From: Lonepinella sp042485795
GTDB taxonomy: Bacteria > Pseudomonadota > Gammaproteobacteria > Enterobacterales > Pasteurellaceae
Assembly (NCBI RefSeq): GCF_042485795.1
Contig: NZ_CP169368.1
Location: 1,674,001 to 1,738,000, forward strand
Direction of reading: 5' to 3'
Length of the DNA stretch: 64,000 nucleotides
Part shown: one piece after another, positions 52,856 to 61,236 of the stretch
Position numbering within the stretch: the stretch's first letter is position 1
How the letters are laid out: each line of letters opens with the position of its first letter
The notes under the pieces: model-generated
Told to the model about the DNA's origin: nothing
What the model saw: the letters and a program-made list of their open reading frames with translations, nothing else
Databases searched by the model: none
Translations under genes and position numbers: made by a program

Positions 52856-52888
52856 AAATAAAAGAGATTATGCCGTTCTCTTTTATTT
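52856..52888 (+). other. Hairpin in the leader of the alanine symporter gene
   Basis: AAATAAAAGAG (52856-52866) and CTCTTTTATTT (52878-52888), perfect 11-bp arms, 11-nt loop, ending about 13 bp before the ATG. The Shine-Dalgarno TTGGAG follows directly. It may end tehB transcripts or form an attenuator for the downstream gene. Confidence 0.5.
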
Positions 52889-52901
52889 ATTTGGAGTCAT
52901 T

Positions 52902-54344
52902 ATGTTTAAGACATTTTTTGATCTTATTGAATCAGGTATTAACTGGTTTAACCAAACCCTAAGCACACCATTATGGGATATTACCATCGTGTTATTACTC
53001 GGTGTTGGCTTATTTTTTACGATTACCACTGGATTAGTTCAACTCCGCTTATTACCACAAAGTTTACGTGAAATGTGGTCTGGGCGTGTTTCTGACGGTG
53101 ATTCATTAAGTCCGTTCCAAGCCTTTACTACAGGATTAGCTAGCCGTGTTGGAGTAGGTAATATTAGTGGTGTAGCAACAGCGATTGCTATCGGTGGATC
53201 GGGTGCAGTGTTTTGGATGTGGATGACTGCTTTACTGGGAATGTCCAGTGCCTTTGCGGAATCTAGCTTGGCTCAATTATTCAAAGTACAAGATAAAGAC
53301 GGTACGTTCCGTGGTGGTCCAGCTTATTATATTACACAAGGTTTAAAAGCCCCTTGGTTAGCGGTAATTTTCGCTCTATCTTTAATCTTCACCTTTGGTT
53401 TTGCATTTAATGCGGTACAAGCTAACTCTATTGTCGAAGCCACCCATAATGCTTGGAAATGGGATGCTCAGTATGTAGGCATGGCGTTAGTTGTGTTAAG
53501 TGGTTTAATTATTTTTGGTGGCATTAAACGTATCGGTGGATTCTCAGCCAAAGTCGTACCAACTATGGCGTTATTTTATTTAATTATTGCTGTGATTATT
53601 TTAGGTATGAATATCAGCAAAGTCCCAACTATATTATCGGATATTGTTTCCAGTGCCTTTGATTTTTCTGCTATGGCTGGTGGCTTTTTTGGTGCCGTGT
53701 TATCAAAATCCATGTTAATGGGCATTAAACGGGGTTTATTCTCCAATGAAGCGGGGATGGGTTCTGCTCCGAATGCTGCCGCCAGTGCAGATGTTAAACA
53801 CCCTGCTAGTCAAGGTTTAATCCAAATGCTCGGCGTGTTTGTGGATACGATTGTGGTGTGTAGCTGTACGGCGATCATCATTTTATTATCCGATGATTAC
53901 GCCACATCTGGTTTACAAAGCATTTCGTTAACCCAACATGCCTTACAATTCCATGTGGGCGATTTTGGTTTGCATTTCCTTGCATTTATTTTATTCTTGT
54001 TTGCCTTTTCTTCCATTATCGGTAACTATGCTTATGCGGAAAGTAATATTCGTTTTATTAAAAACCGTCCGTGGCTAGTATTAATGTTCCGTTTAGCGGT
54101 ATTGTTCTTTGTCTATTTTGGAGCGGTAAATTCTGCCACTATCGTATGGGATTTTGCTGATTCCGTGATGGCAATTATGGCAATGGTTAACTTAGTTGCC
54201 ATTGTGTTGTTATCGCCGATTGTGTGGATTATTTTAAAAGATTATCAACACCAATTAAACGCCAAGCAAGAACCAACATTTTATGTTGATGATCATCCGC
54301 AATTAAAAAAATATAATCTTGATCCAAGACTATGGAAAAAATAA
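52902..54344 (+). CDS. Alanine/glycine:cation symporter (AGCS family)
   Basis: Multi-pass sodium or proton symporter for alanine or glycine. The 480-residue protein contains the family signatures PFQAFTTGLASRVGVGNISGVATAI, GGPAYYI and GIKRGLFSNEAGMGSAPNAAASAD, spread over about ten membrane helices. Exact substrate within the family is not predictable. It is ended by a bidirectional uptake-motif terminator. Confidence 0.93.
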   Translation: MFKTFFDLIESGINWFNQTLSTPLWDITIVLLLGVGLFFTITTGLVQLRLLPQSLREMWSGRVSDGDSLSPFQAFTTGLASRVGVGNISGVATAIAIGGSGAVFWMWMTALLGMSSAFAESSLAQLFKVQDKDGTFRGGPAYYITQGLKAPWLAVIFALSLIFTFGFAFNAVQANSIVEATHNAWKWDAQYVGMALVVLSGLIIFGGIKRIGGFSAKVVPTMALFYLIIAVIILGMNISKVPTILSDIVSSAFDFSAMAGGFFGAVLSKSMLMGIKRGLFSNEAGMGSAPNAAASADVKHPASQGLIQMLGVFVDTIVVCSCTAIIILLSDDYATSGLQSISLTQHALQFHVGDFGLHFLAFILFLFAFSSIIGNYAYAESNIRFIKNRPWLVLMFRLAVLFFVYFGAVNSATIVWDFADSVMAIMAMVNLVAIVLLSPIVWIILKDYQHQLNAKQEPTFYVDDHPQLKKYNLDPRLWKK

Positions 54345-54377
54345 ATTAAAATACTCAACGGGAATTAAAACAACAAA

Positions 54378-54413
54378 AAGTGCGGTGAAAATATTTAATT
54401 TTTCACCGCACTT
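54378..54413. terminator. Bidirectional terminator formed by paired uptake motifs
   Basis: AAGTGCGGTGAAAA (54378-54391) and TTTTCACCGCACTT (54400-54413): perfect 14-bp arms, 8-nt loop, between the convergent symporter and Mop-domain genes. Confidence 0.82.
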
Positions 54414-54440
54414 CGTCTTTTCTCATAACAAAATCTAAAA

Positions 54441-54866
54441 CTAACGTTTTACACCTAATACAATATGAGATGCTTTGATTAGAGCTGTGACTTTAGAACC
54501 AATCACTAAACCTAGATTTTTAACACTGGTTTCAGTAATAATGGCGGTAAGTTCAATTCCTCCATCTGTTTTCACTGAAACTTCTGCATTCACCGCCCCA
54601 TCAGTAACTTGCTGAACCGTCGCATTAAATTGATTACGACAAGATAGGATTAAATCATTATCCGTTGATAAGATCACCGAAGGTGCTTTAAAAATAGCGA
54701 CCACATCTGAACCTACTTTTAAACCTAAATTTTGGGTACTTTCTGATGTAATAGAAGCCACTAATTTTTCACCACTGGTTAAAACGAGTTCAATAATATC
54801 CGTAGTTACACCTGTTTTGATTACTTGCACGGTTGCTTTAAGTTGGTTTCTTGCACTAATTGCCAT
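54441..54866 (-). CDS. Molybdate-binding protein with two Mop domains (ModG/molbindin-like)
   Basis: Cytoplasmic molybdate/tungstate-binding molbindin thought to buffer or deliver molybdate. The ATG at 54866 (MAISARNQLKATVQ) follows AGGAAAATT; 141 residues. Two Mop/TOBE repeats are visible, each starting with the SARNQLKATVQVIKTG or SCRNQFNATVQQVTDG type sequence and ending with the (K/S)xGLxxGxxVxAxxKAxxVIL pattern. The uptake-motif terminator lies beyond its 3' end. A palindrome resembling a ModE operator is 63-86 bp upstream. The TorD-family chaperone far away at 4131 would be a further molybdoenzyme-related gene. Confidence 0.9.
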   Translation of the reverse strand: MAISARNQLKATVQVIKTGVTTDIIELVLTSGEKLVASITSESTQNLGLKVGSDVVAIFKAPSVILSTDNDLILSCRNQFNATVQQVTDGAVNAEVSVKTDGGIELTAIITETSVKNLGLVIGSKVTALIKASHIVLGVKR

Positions 54867-54902
54867 AATTTTCCTTTTTTTAATAGCTAAATAACAAATT
54901 TC

Positions 54903-54908
54903 ATTATA
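54903..54908 (-). promoter_or_regulatory. Likely -10 box of the Mop-domain gene
   Basis: A perfect TATAAT on the minus strand (plus-strand ATTATA, 54903-54908). The corresponding -35 (TGTTCA, 16-nt spacing) is weak and abuts the ModE-like palindrome, which fits a regulated promoter. Confidence 0.45.
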
Positions 54909-54923
54909 TCGGAAAAAATACAC

Positions 54924-54951
54924 TTGAACATTATATAGAAAAATATATAAT
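54924..54951 (+). promoter_or_regulatory. Rightward promoter over the ModE-like palindrome
   Basis: TTGAAC (54924-54929), 16-nt spacer, perfect TATAAT (54946-54951). It points toward 54958, away from the Mop-domain gene, and would transcribe a short region ending at the terminator at 54991-55026. Confidence 0.5.
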
Positions 54952-54952
54952 G
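54929..54952. promoter_or_regulatory. ModE-like operator palindrome
   Basis: Perfect inverted repeat CATTATATA-N6-TATATAATG, 24 bp. It has the size and the TTATAT/ATATAA core of the E. coli modA operator bound by ModE-molybdate. It overlaps the rightward promoter and abuts the -35 region of the Mop-domain gene. Assignment is inference; a perfect palindrome of A+T can also arise by chance. Confidence 0.5.
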
Positions 54953-54957
54953 GACAG

Positions 54958-55026
54958 GAAAAATAGATAATAATTAGGTAGTAAAGTTTGAGCGAGTTTT
55001 CATCCCACGTTTACTCGCTTTTTTTT
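54958..55026 (+). ncRNA. Candidate small RNA, about 70 nt
   Basis: Between the rightward promoter and the start of acyP's 3' end there is a terminator: AGCGAGT (54991-54997), 15-nt loop, ACTCGCT (55013-55019) followed by eight T. No reading frame of note is present (ATG GAC AGG ends quickly). A transcript of about 70 nt ending in a U-tail is therefore predicted, possibly under ModE control. Alternatively this is an upstream terminator that belongs to no known gene. Confidence 0.4.
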
Positions 55027-55294
55027 ATTCAATAGAAAATCCAGAAAATACCCTATCACCCGAATAAATCTGTTCAACTACTCTACTCACTTCTGCACTT
55101 GGTGAGCCTTGCTGTAACCAATTTCGCATGGCATTAATTTGCTCTGGATTACCTTCAATAACAGTCAATACCGAACCGTCTGAAAGATTTTTGACATAAC
55201 CACCGATACCTAATTTTCGAGCTTGTAATAAAGTATAAAAACGAAATCCTACACCCTGTACACGCCCATAAACGGTAAATTGTCTTTTTTCCAT
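55025..55294 (-). CDS. acyP: Acylphosphatase
   Basis: Hydrolyses acyl phosphates. The 89-residue protein has the catalytic motif GRVQGVGFRFYT with its arginine and GYVKNLSDGSV with the conserved asparagine. Length is typical. The ATG at 55294 is preceded by AGGAGG. It is a lone leftward gene whose stop codon adjoins the terminator of the candidate small RNA. Confidence 0.95.
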   Translation of the reverse strand: MEKRQFTVYGRVQGVGFRFYTLLQARKLGIGGYVKNLSDGSVLTVIEGNPEQINAMRNWLQQGSPSAEVSRVVEQIYSGDRVFSGFSIE

Positions 55295-55443
55295 ATATCC
55301 TCCTTTTATTTTTAAGAAATAATATCACTTTTTTTACATTCTGCTATTTCCATTTTAGCAAAATTAGCATAGCATATACTCATCACTTTAGGATGATAAA
55401 GTGTAAGTCGTTCGATCAATCGATCCTGAAGAAAGGAGTAAAT

Positions 55444-56109
55444 ATGAAATTTCGTCTTGCTGCTATTGCAACTGCAGCATTATTAGCTAGTTCAGCGAGT
55501 TTAGCTGGTGTTGTTACAAGTTCATCAAATATTGATTTTTTAGCTATTGATGGTCAAAAAGCCAGTAAATCTTTATTAAAAGATGTTCGTTCATTTAATA
55601 TTAACGACACAAACACACACCAAGTCGTTATTCGTATTTCTGAAATTGTACGTGAAGGCTCTGACCGTAGTCTATTTGAAAGTGATCCTATCGTAGTAAC
55701 ATTCCAAGGTTCTACAGAAGATATTCAAATTTCAGCACCTCGCTTAAGTACCGAGCGTGATGCAGAAAAGTTTAAACAAAATCCCAATATTACCGTGAAA
55801 ACAAGTTCAGGAAAAACCATTAGCACCAAACAAGAATACTTGAAACAAGAAGGTTTCTTACCTGGGGTAAATTTGGTCGAGAACTTATCTGAATACAATG
55901 CTTCAGGTGCAGTTGCTGCTGTACCAGCATTAGCTACTGCAACTTTACCAGCCACGGTTGCAACCATAGGTTCGAACGGTAAAGTACAAAAAGGTAAAGT
56001 CACTGTACAAGGTGAAAATGCAGCAGAACAAATGTTGCAATATTGGTATCAACAAGCTGATAAAGAAACTCAACAACGTTTCTTAAATTGGGTAAAAAAT
56101 CAAAAATAG
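55444..56109 (+). CDS. DUF2057 (YccT/UPF0319) family exported protein
   Basis: Periplasmic protein of unknown function. The ATG at 55444 follows AAAGGAG and starts a signal peptide MKFRLAAIATAALLASSASLAG; 221 residues. The mature part has the family segments SSNIDFLAIDGQKASKSL and HQVVIRISEIVREGSDRSLFESDPIVVTFQG. The C-terminal LQYWYQQADKETQQRFLNWV is also typical. In enteric bacteria yccT is near yccF/yccS, which here follow after 142 bp. Confidence 0.88.
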   Translation: MKFRLAAIATAALLASSASLAGVVTSSSNIDFLAIDGQKASKSLLKDVRSFNINDTNTHQVVIRISEIVREGSDRSLFESDPIVVTFQGSTEDIQISAPRLSTERDAEKFKQNPNITVKTSSGKTISTKQEYLKQEGFLPGVNLVENLSEYNASGAVAAVPALATATLPATVATIGSNGKVQKGKVTVQGENAAEQMLQYWYQQADKETQQRFLNWVKNQK

Positions 56110-56175
56110 TTCTGCTTAGTACTTGTGTACCAAACTAAACATATTATGATGTTCTACATCTAGGTAGGTAATAAA

Positions 56176-56222
56176 GCCACAGCGTGGCGTTACTTAGTAT
56201 AACCCCGTACGCAAGTACGGGG
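56176..56222 (+). repeat. 47-nt two-hairpin repeat, copy B
   Basis: GCCAC-AGC-GTGGC (56176-56188), 14-nt linker GTTACTTAGTATAA, CCCCGTAC-GCAA-GTACGGGG (56203-56222), followed by TTTGGTATTTTC. Same spacing as copies A and C. A further small GATGT-TCT-ACATC hairpin lies just upstream (about 56150). Located in the 142 bp gap between the DUF2057 gene and yccF. Confidence 0.8.
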
Positions 56223-56251
56223 TTTGGTATTTTCGTTTATAGGATATTTTT

Positions 56252-56707
56252 ATGGCTTTTATTCTAAACATTCTTAATTTCGTTCTCGGTGGCTTTGCAG
56301 TAACATTAGGTTGGTTATTCGCCACGGTAATCAGTGCAGTGTTAATTATCACCTTGCCTTACACTCGTAGCTGTTGGGAAATTACCAAAATGTCGCTAGT
56401 ACCTTTCGGCAATGATATTGTGCATATTAAATATTTAGATCCCAATAATGCAGGAACAGATGTATTAGGCAAAATGCTCAATGTAGTGTGGTTTATTTTC
56501 TGCGGTTGGTGGCTTTGTTTAATGCACATTTTTGTGGGTATTGGACAATGTGTAACATTAGTCGGTATTCCAACTGGATTAGCCCATTTTAAACTTGCTC
56601 CGATTTCACTCTTTCCCGTAGGACAACGTGTCGTATCCAAAGAAATGGCTGCTCTCGCTCGTCAACATGCTGCCGAAAAGGAATTTGAATTAAGACGTAA
56701 TGCTTAA
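56252..56707 (+). CDS. yccF: YccF domain inner-membrane protein
   Basis: Small membrane protein of the YccF family, function unknown. The 151-residue protein has several membrane helices and the family segments NFVLGGFAVTLGWLFATVISAVLIITLPYTRSCWEI and VPFGNDIVHI, with WWLCLMHIFVGIGQCVTLVGIPTGLAHFKLAPISLFPVGQ in the second half. It lies 17 bp upstream of yccS, as in E. coli. Confidence 0.92.
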   Translation: MAFILNILNFVLGGFAVTLGWLFATVISAVLIITLPYTRSCWEITKMSLVPFGNDIVHIKYLDPNNAGTDVLGKMLNVVWFIFCGWWLCLMHIFVGIGQCVTLVGIPTGLAHFKLAPISLFPVGQRVVSKEMAALARQHAAEKEFELRRNA

Positions 56708-56724
56708 TAGGATAATGCTAGACA

Positions 56725-58890
56725 ATGTTGATTAAACTTAACAGCAAAATCATCAGCGTATTACCGATTGCTATTGCCGTCAATATTGCTTGTGTACTCA
56801 TTTGGTTATTAAATATTACCGATCAAAGTATGCCATTAATATTAGGGGTTATCGCTGCCAGTTTAGTGGATTTAGATCACCGTTTATCTGGACGGTTAAA
56901 AAATATTTTTTATACTGTTATTGCCTTTTCCATTTCGTCTTTAGTGACACAATATTTTCTCAATCAAGGCATTTGGTTTGTATTGGCAATGACTGGCATG
57001 ACGTTTCTTTTCACCATGGTTGGGGCTGTCGGACAGCGTTACAGCACTATTGCCTTTGGCACTTTGGTCGTTTCGCTTTATACCACGCTCGCCTATTTGC
57101 CTGATACCCCTTGGTATATTAATCCGCTGATGATTTTATCAGGCACGCTGTTATATAGCTTCATCACCGTCACCGTGCATTTATGTTTTCCGAACCGTCC
57201 GCTCCAAGAAAAAATCAGCCGTGCATTTGTCGCATTGGCGGATTATTTAGATGCCAAATCAGTATTTTTCGATCCTGATGATGTGGAACAACTTTCACAG
57301 AAACAGTTGACCCTAGCAATGAAAAATAGCCAAGTCATCAATGTGTTTAACGAATGTCGTACGGCATTATTTTATCGCATGCAAGATAATAACCGTTATT
57401 CTTACACCAGTAAAATGTGCCGTTATTATATGTCAGCACAGGATATTCACGAGAAAGCCAATTCAAGCCATTTTGACTATAAAACATTAGCAACCCAGCT
57501 GAAAAATTCCGATCTCATTTTTCGTATTCAACGTTTATTAGAATTACAAGCTCAAGCCTGTCGCGATATTGCTCAACAGTTACAAAAAAATCAGGATTTT
57601 CAACCGCACTTTCGTTTAGAACGTGCGATTTCAGGGATCAGTCAATCCTTTGAACTTTACAGCCAACAACATAATGCAAGCCCCGAATTAGTACATATTA
57701 AAACCTTGCTAGATAATTTACGCAATATTCATTGCCAGTTGCAATCCTTATCCCAACCAATTCATGAACCCGAACAGCGAACTATTTACAGTGAAAATAT
57801 CACGGGTTTAGGCAAAATTTTGCAACGTATCGGGCAACATTTTACCTTTCAATCGCCCCTTTTTCGTCATGCTATGCGACTCTCTTTAGTGGTGTTAATT
57901 TGCTGTTCTTTAGTAGAATATTTTCATCTGCAAGCGGACCGTGGCTACTGGATTTTGCTGACTATTATTTTTGTCTGCCAACCCAATTATTCCGCCACCA
58001 AACTACGCTTAAAACAACGGATTATCGGCACCATTTTGGGGGTAATTGTCGGCTCATTACTGCCTTATATGACATCCACACTTGAAGCCAAACTCGCCGT
58101 CGTGGTGATAGCGAGTACGCTGTTTTATTTTTTCCGCAGTAATAATTACAGCTATTCTACCTTTTTTATCACCATTCAAGTATTAGCCAGCTTTGATATT
58201 ATGGGCTTTGATATTTACGCTGCCCTATTACCACGCTTAATAGATACCTTAATCGGCACCGCATTAGCTTGGTTTGCGGTGAGCTATTTATGGTCTGACT
58301 GGAAATATTTGCAATTAAACAACGTCATCAGCCAATTAATGAAAAGTAATGCTAACTATTTATTATATATTATCAGTCACTTACAATTTGGCAAAGGCGA
58401 TGATCTGAAATACCGCATTGTTCGCCGTCATGCTCATGACAATGCTACCCAGTTAAGCAGCACCATCAGTAATATGAATAACGAGCCGAAAAAATATGCT
58501 CAACATTTGCAACAAGGCTTCGAATTATTGAAATTAAACACCGCACTTTTAGGCTATATTTCCGCCTTAGGGGCATATCGTGAGCAAATGCAAAAACTCA
58601 CACAAGATGTCTATTTTTTAAGTGAATTTTATCCTATTGCCAAGAAAATTATTGAATTATTAGACAAGATGACGACATTAAGTGCGGTGCAATTTGATGA
58701 CCTTTTTCAGCAAATTAATATCAGCATTAAAAATAGCCTTGAACAAAATGATCTGCTTAGTTCAGTGTTTAATATGCCAATGCAACAGCTTAATTTAATT
58801 GCTCAACTTTTGCCGTCACTTTATGCTGCCATACCACAAACGGCAACCCAAACAATACAGGATAATAAACATGAAATCATCTCTGCTTAA
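56725..58890 (+). CDS. yccS: FUSC-family inner-membrane protein YccS
   Basis: Large membrane protein of the fusaric-acid-resistance-type (FUSC) family; function uncertain, possibly an efflux component. The 721-residue protein has two membrane blocks separated by a cytoplasmic region: the N-terminal block about residues 10-150 and a second from about 380 (HAMRLSLVVLICCSLVEYF, GYWILLTIIFVCQPNYSATKLRLKQRIIGTILGVIVGSLLPYM). Its 3' end overlaps the start of slt by 20 bp. Confidence 0.92.
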   Translation: MLIKLNSKIISVLPIAIAVNIACVLIWLLNITDQSMPLILGVIAASLVDLDHRLSGRLKNIFYTVIAFSISSLVTQYFLNQGIWFVLAMTGMTFLFTMVGAVGQRYSTIAFGTLVVSLYTTLAYLPDTPWYINPLMILSGTLLYSFITVTVHLCFPNRPLQEKISRAFVALADYLDAKSVFFDPDDVEQLSQKQLTLAMKNSQVINVFNECRTALFYRMQDNNRYSYTSKMCRYYMSAQDIHEKANSSHFDYKTLATQLKNSDLIFRIQRLLELQAQACRDIAQQLQKNQDFQPHFRLERAISGISQSFELYSQQHNASPELVHIKTLLDNLRNIHCQLQSLSQPIHEPEQRTIYSENITGLGKILQRIGQHFTFQSPLFRHAMRLSLVVLICCSLVEYFHLQADRGYWILLTIIFVCQPNYSATKLRLKQRIIGTILGVIVGSLLPYMTSTLEAKLAVVVIASTLFYFFRSNNYSYSTFFITIQVLASFDIMGFDIYAALLPRLIDTLIGTALAWFAVSYLWSDWKYLQLNNVISQLMKSNANYLLYIISHLQFGKGDDLKYRIVRRHAHDNATQLSSTISNMNNEPKKYAQHLQQGFELLKLNTALLGYISALGAYREQMQKLTQDVYFLSEFYPIAKKIIELLDKMTTLSAVQFDDLFQQINISIKNSLEQNDLLSSVFNMPMQQLNLIAQLLPSLYAAIPQTATQTIQDNKHEIISA

Positions 58891-60898
58891 ATTCACTTTA
58901 TTGGGTCTATTTTTCGCTTTACCTAGTGTTGCTAATACACCAGATTTACAGAAACAACGTGAGATTTACCGCAAAATCAGCGAAATGTTGGCGATCTCAC
59001 AAAGTCACCCTACGCAACAGTTAGCCAATCAATTATTGCAACAAATTCCAAATTATCCGCTGGTTTCCTATGCCGAATACCATCTACTCAACGCCAACAA
59101 AAGCCAATTAACCTTGCAGCAAATTGAAGATTATCAAGCACATCAGCCTAACCCAAACTTTGCCAATCGACTTAAAATAGAATGGCTAAAACAACGTGTT
59201 ACTCAGCAAGACTGGGCGACAATCACTGCTAATTCAGCGAAATTACCGCAAGATACCGCAACGCAATGTATTGTATTACAAGCAGAACAGGCTCAAGCTA
59301 AACAGAAAGCCATTGACGAAAAAACACAGCAAAAAAACACCGCAGTTTTGCCACCAAATAAACTAGAGCAACTCTGGCTCACGGGTAAAAGTTTACCAAG
59401 CCAATGTGATCCCTTACTTGCTCAATGGCAAGCTCAAGGCGGTTTAACTCCAGATTTAGCCAAACAACGGGCTGTACTGGCATTTGAACAAGGTAATGGT
59501 AATTTGCTGAAACATTTACAACAGCAATTAACGGATAATACCAATAAACAATGGATAGCAAGTTTATTCGCACTACTTAATAATCCACTCAATTTAACCA
59601 ATCACAATTCCGATTTTGCAGTGGTAAAATTAACTAAAACTGATTCCCTAGATCGCCGTATTTTATTGGCGATTATGCCTGCTTATATTAAAAAATTAAA
59701 TGAAAATCAAATCGATCCCATTAAGCATTTTGTCGAATTAGAACAGTGGGCGAAAGATTTTCAACTCACGCAAAATCAATTAACTGAATGGAAATCGCTT
59801 TATTTAGCCCAATTTTTTGATAGTGAAAATCCTGCCGTTCAACAATGGCGAGATGAACAATTAACTCAATTAAAAGATGATAAACTCATTGAACGCCGTA
59901 TTCGGCTAGCAATACGAGAAAAAGCCAAATTCAAAAACTGGCTCGATTTACTTTCTGAACAAACTCAACAAAAAGAAGAATGGCAATACTGGATTGCTCA
60001 ATCTGCACCGAAAACCAAAAAACAACAGATTTTAACCGCACTTTCTACTCAACGTAGCTTTTATGCCATGTTAGCCGCCAAAGATCTAGGCGTGGTTTAT
60101 CAGCCTAAAATGCTTGAAATTAAAACATCTGGCGTAGAAAACTCGGATAAAAAAACCGTAGAACAGCGTTTTGCTCAGATTTTAGCTCGTATTACCGAAT
60201 TACGTTATTTTAATGATGATGCCAATATGAATAGCGAATGGGCAAATCTGTTAAACGGCTTAACACAACCCGAGCAAATTTCTCTAGCGGATTATGCTAA
60301 TAAACAAGGTTGGTATGATCTCAGTGTAGAAGCCACCATTCAAGCGAAGGCTTGGGGCTATTTGTCTTTACGTTTACCCAATGCTTACACAGAATGGTTT
60401 GATTTACATCTCACTGGCAAAAAAATTCAGCGGACTTTTGCCATGGCAATCGCTCGCCAAGAAAGTGCTTTCAAACCCAAAGTCAGTTCAAGTGCGAATG
60501 CTCGGGGCTTGATGCAGTTATTGCCAAGTACGGCGAAACTTACCGCTCAACAATCTCAACTTCCCTATAATAATGAACAACAACTATTTGAGCCGTTTTA
60601 CAATATCATGCTAGGCACTGCTCATTTACAGCAACTTTATGATAAATATGGAAATAATCGTATTTTGATTGCAGCTGCTTATAATGCGGGGGCAAACCGT
60701 GTGGATAGCTGGCTAAAAAAAGCCAACGGCACGCTTACCATGGCGGAATTTGTGGCATCTATTCCTTTTTATGAAACTAGGGGGTATGTACAAAATGTAT
60801 TGGCTTACGACAGCTATTACCAGATTTTACAGCAACAACCACAATATTTATTTTCCCTAAAATTATTTACCAAAGCAGAGAAAGATCGTTTATACTAA
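58871..60898 (+). CDS. slt: Soluble lytic murein transglycosylase
   Basis: Periplasmic exolytic transglycosylase that cleaves peptidoglycan to anhydromuropeptides. The ATG at 58871 begins a signal peptide (MKSSLLKFTLLGLFFALPSVAN) inside the end of yccS; 675 residues. The N-terminal alpha-helical doughnut region is followed by the catalytic domain: AMAIARQESAFKPKVSSSANARGLMQLLPSTAK with the catalytic glutamate, and IAAAYNAGANRVDSWL. Length fits Slt70. Immediately upstream of trpR, an arrangement also found in E. coli. Confidence 0.96.
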   Translation: MKSSLLKFTLLGLFFALPSVANTPDLQKQREIYRKISEMLAISQSHPTQQLANQLLQQIPNYPLVSYAEYHLLNANKSQLTLQQIEDYQAHQPNPNFANRLKIEWLKQRVTQQDWATITANSAKLPQDTATQCIVLQAEQAQAKQKAIDEKTQQKNTAVLPPNKLEQLWLTGKSLPSQCDPLLAQWQAQGGLTPDLAKQRAVLAFEQGNGNLLKHLQQQLTDNTNKQWIASLFALLNNPLNLTNHNSDFAVVKLTKTDSLDRRILLAIMPAYIKKLNENQIDPIKHFVELEQWAKDFQLTQNQLTEWKSLYLAQFFDSENPAVQQWRDEQLTQLKDDKLIERRIRLAIREKAKFKNWLDLLSEQTQQKEEWQYWIAQSAPKTKKQQILTALSTQRSFYAMLAAKDLGVVYQPKMLEIKTSGVENSDKKTVEQRFAQILARITELRYFNDDANMNSEWANLLNGLTQPEQISLADYANKQGWYDLSVEATIQAKAWGYLSLRLPNAYTEWFDLHLTGKKIQRTFAMAIARQESAFKPKVSSSANARGLMQLLPSTAKLTAQQSQLPYNNEQQLFEPFYNIMLGTAHLQQLYDKYGNNRILIAAAYNAGANRVDSWLKKANGTLTMAEFVASIPFYETRGYVQNVLAYDSYYQILQQQPQYLFSLKLFTKAEKDRLY

Positions 60899-60930
60899 TC
60901 TGCACTAGTTCAATAGTATGGGAGTAAAAA

Positions 60931-61236
60931 ATGTATATTAGTCGTAATATGGATCAATGGACAACATTTATTGAAACTCTGAAATCTGCTGTGGCACAAG
61001 GCAAGGAACAGGATCTTCTCACCTTATTGCTTACCGCAGATGAACGCGATGCGGTGGGTTTACGGTTGCAAATCGTTGCTCAATTATTGGATAAAAATAT
61101 CCCCCAACGAGAAATTCAACAAAATCTCAACACCAGTGCTGCAACCATCACTCGTGGTTCAAATATGTTAAAATTAATGGATCAAGATTTTTTAGACTGG
61201 GTGAAAACACAAATTGATGAAAAAAATCCTGCATAA
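60931..61236 (+). CDS. trpR: Trp operon repressor
   Basis: Tryptophan-dependent repressor of trp genes. The 101-residue protein is all-helical with the helix-turn-helix region LLDKNIPQREIQQNLNTSAATITRGSNMLK, which is diagnostic. Located between slt and mtgA; its end overlaps mtgA by 20 bp. Confidence 0.95.
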   Translation: MYISRNMDQWTTFIETLKSAVAQGKEQDLLTLLLTADERDAVGLRLQIVAQLLDKNIPQREIQQNLNTSAATITRGSNMLKLMDQDFLDWVKTQIDEKNPA

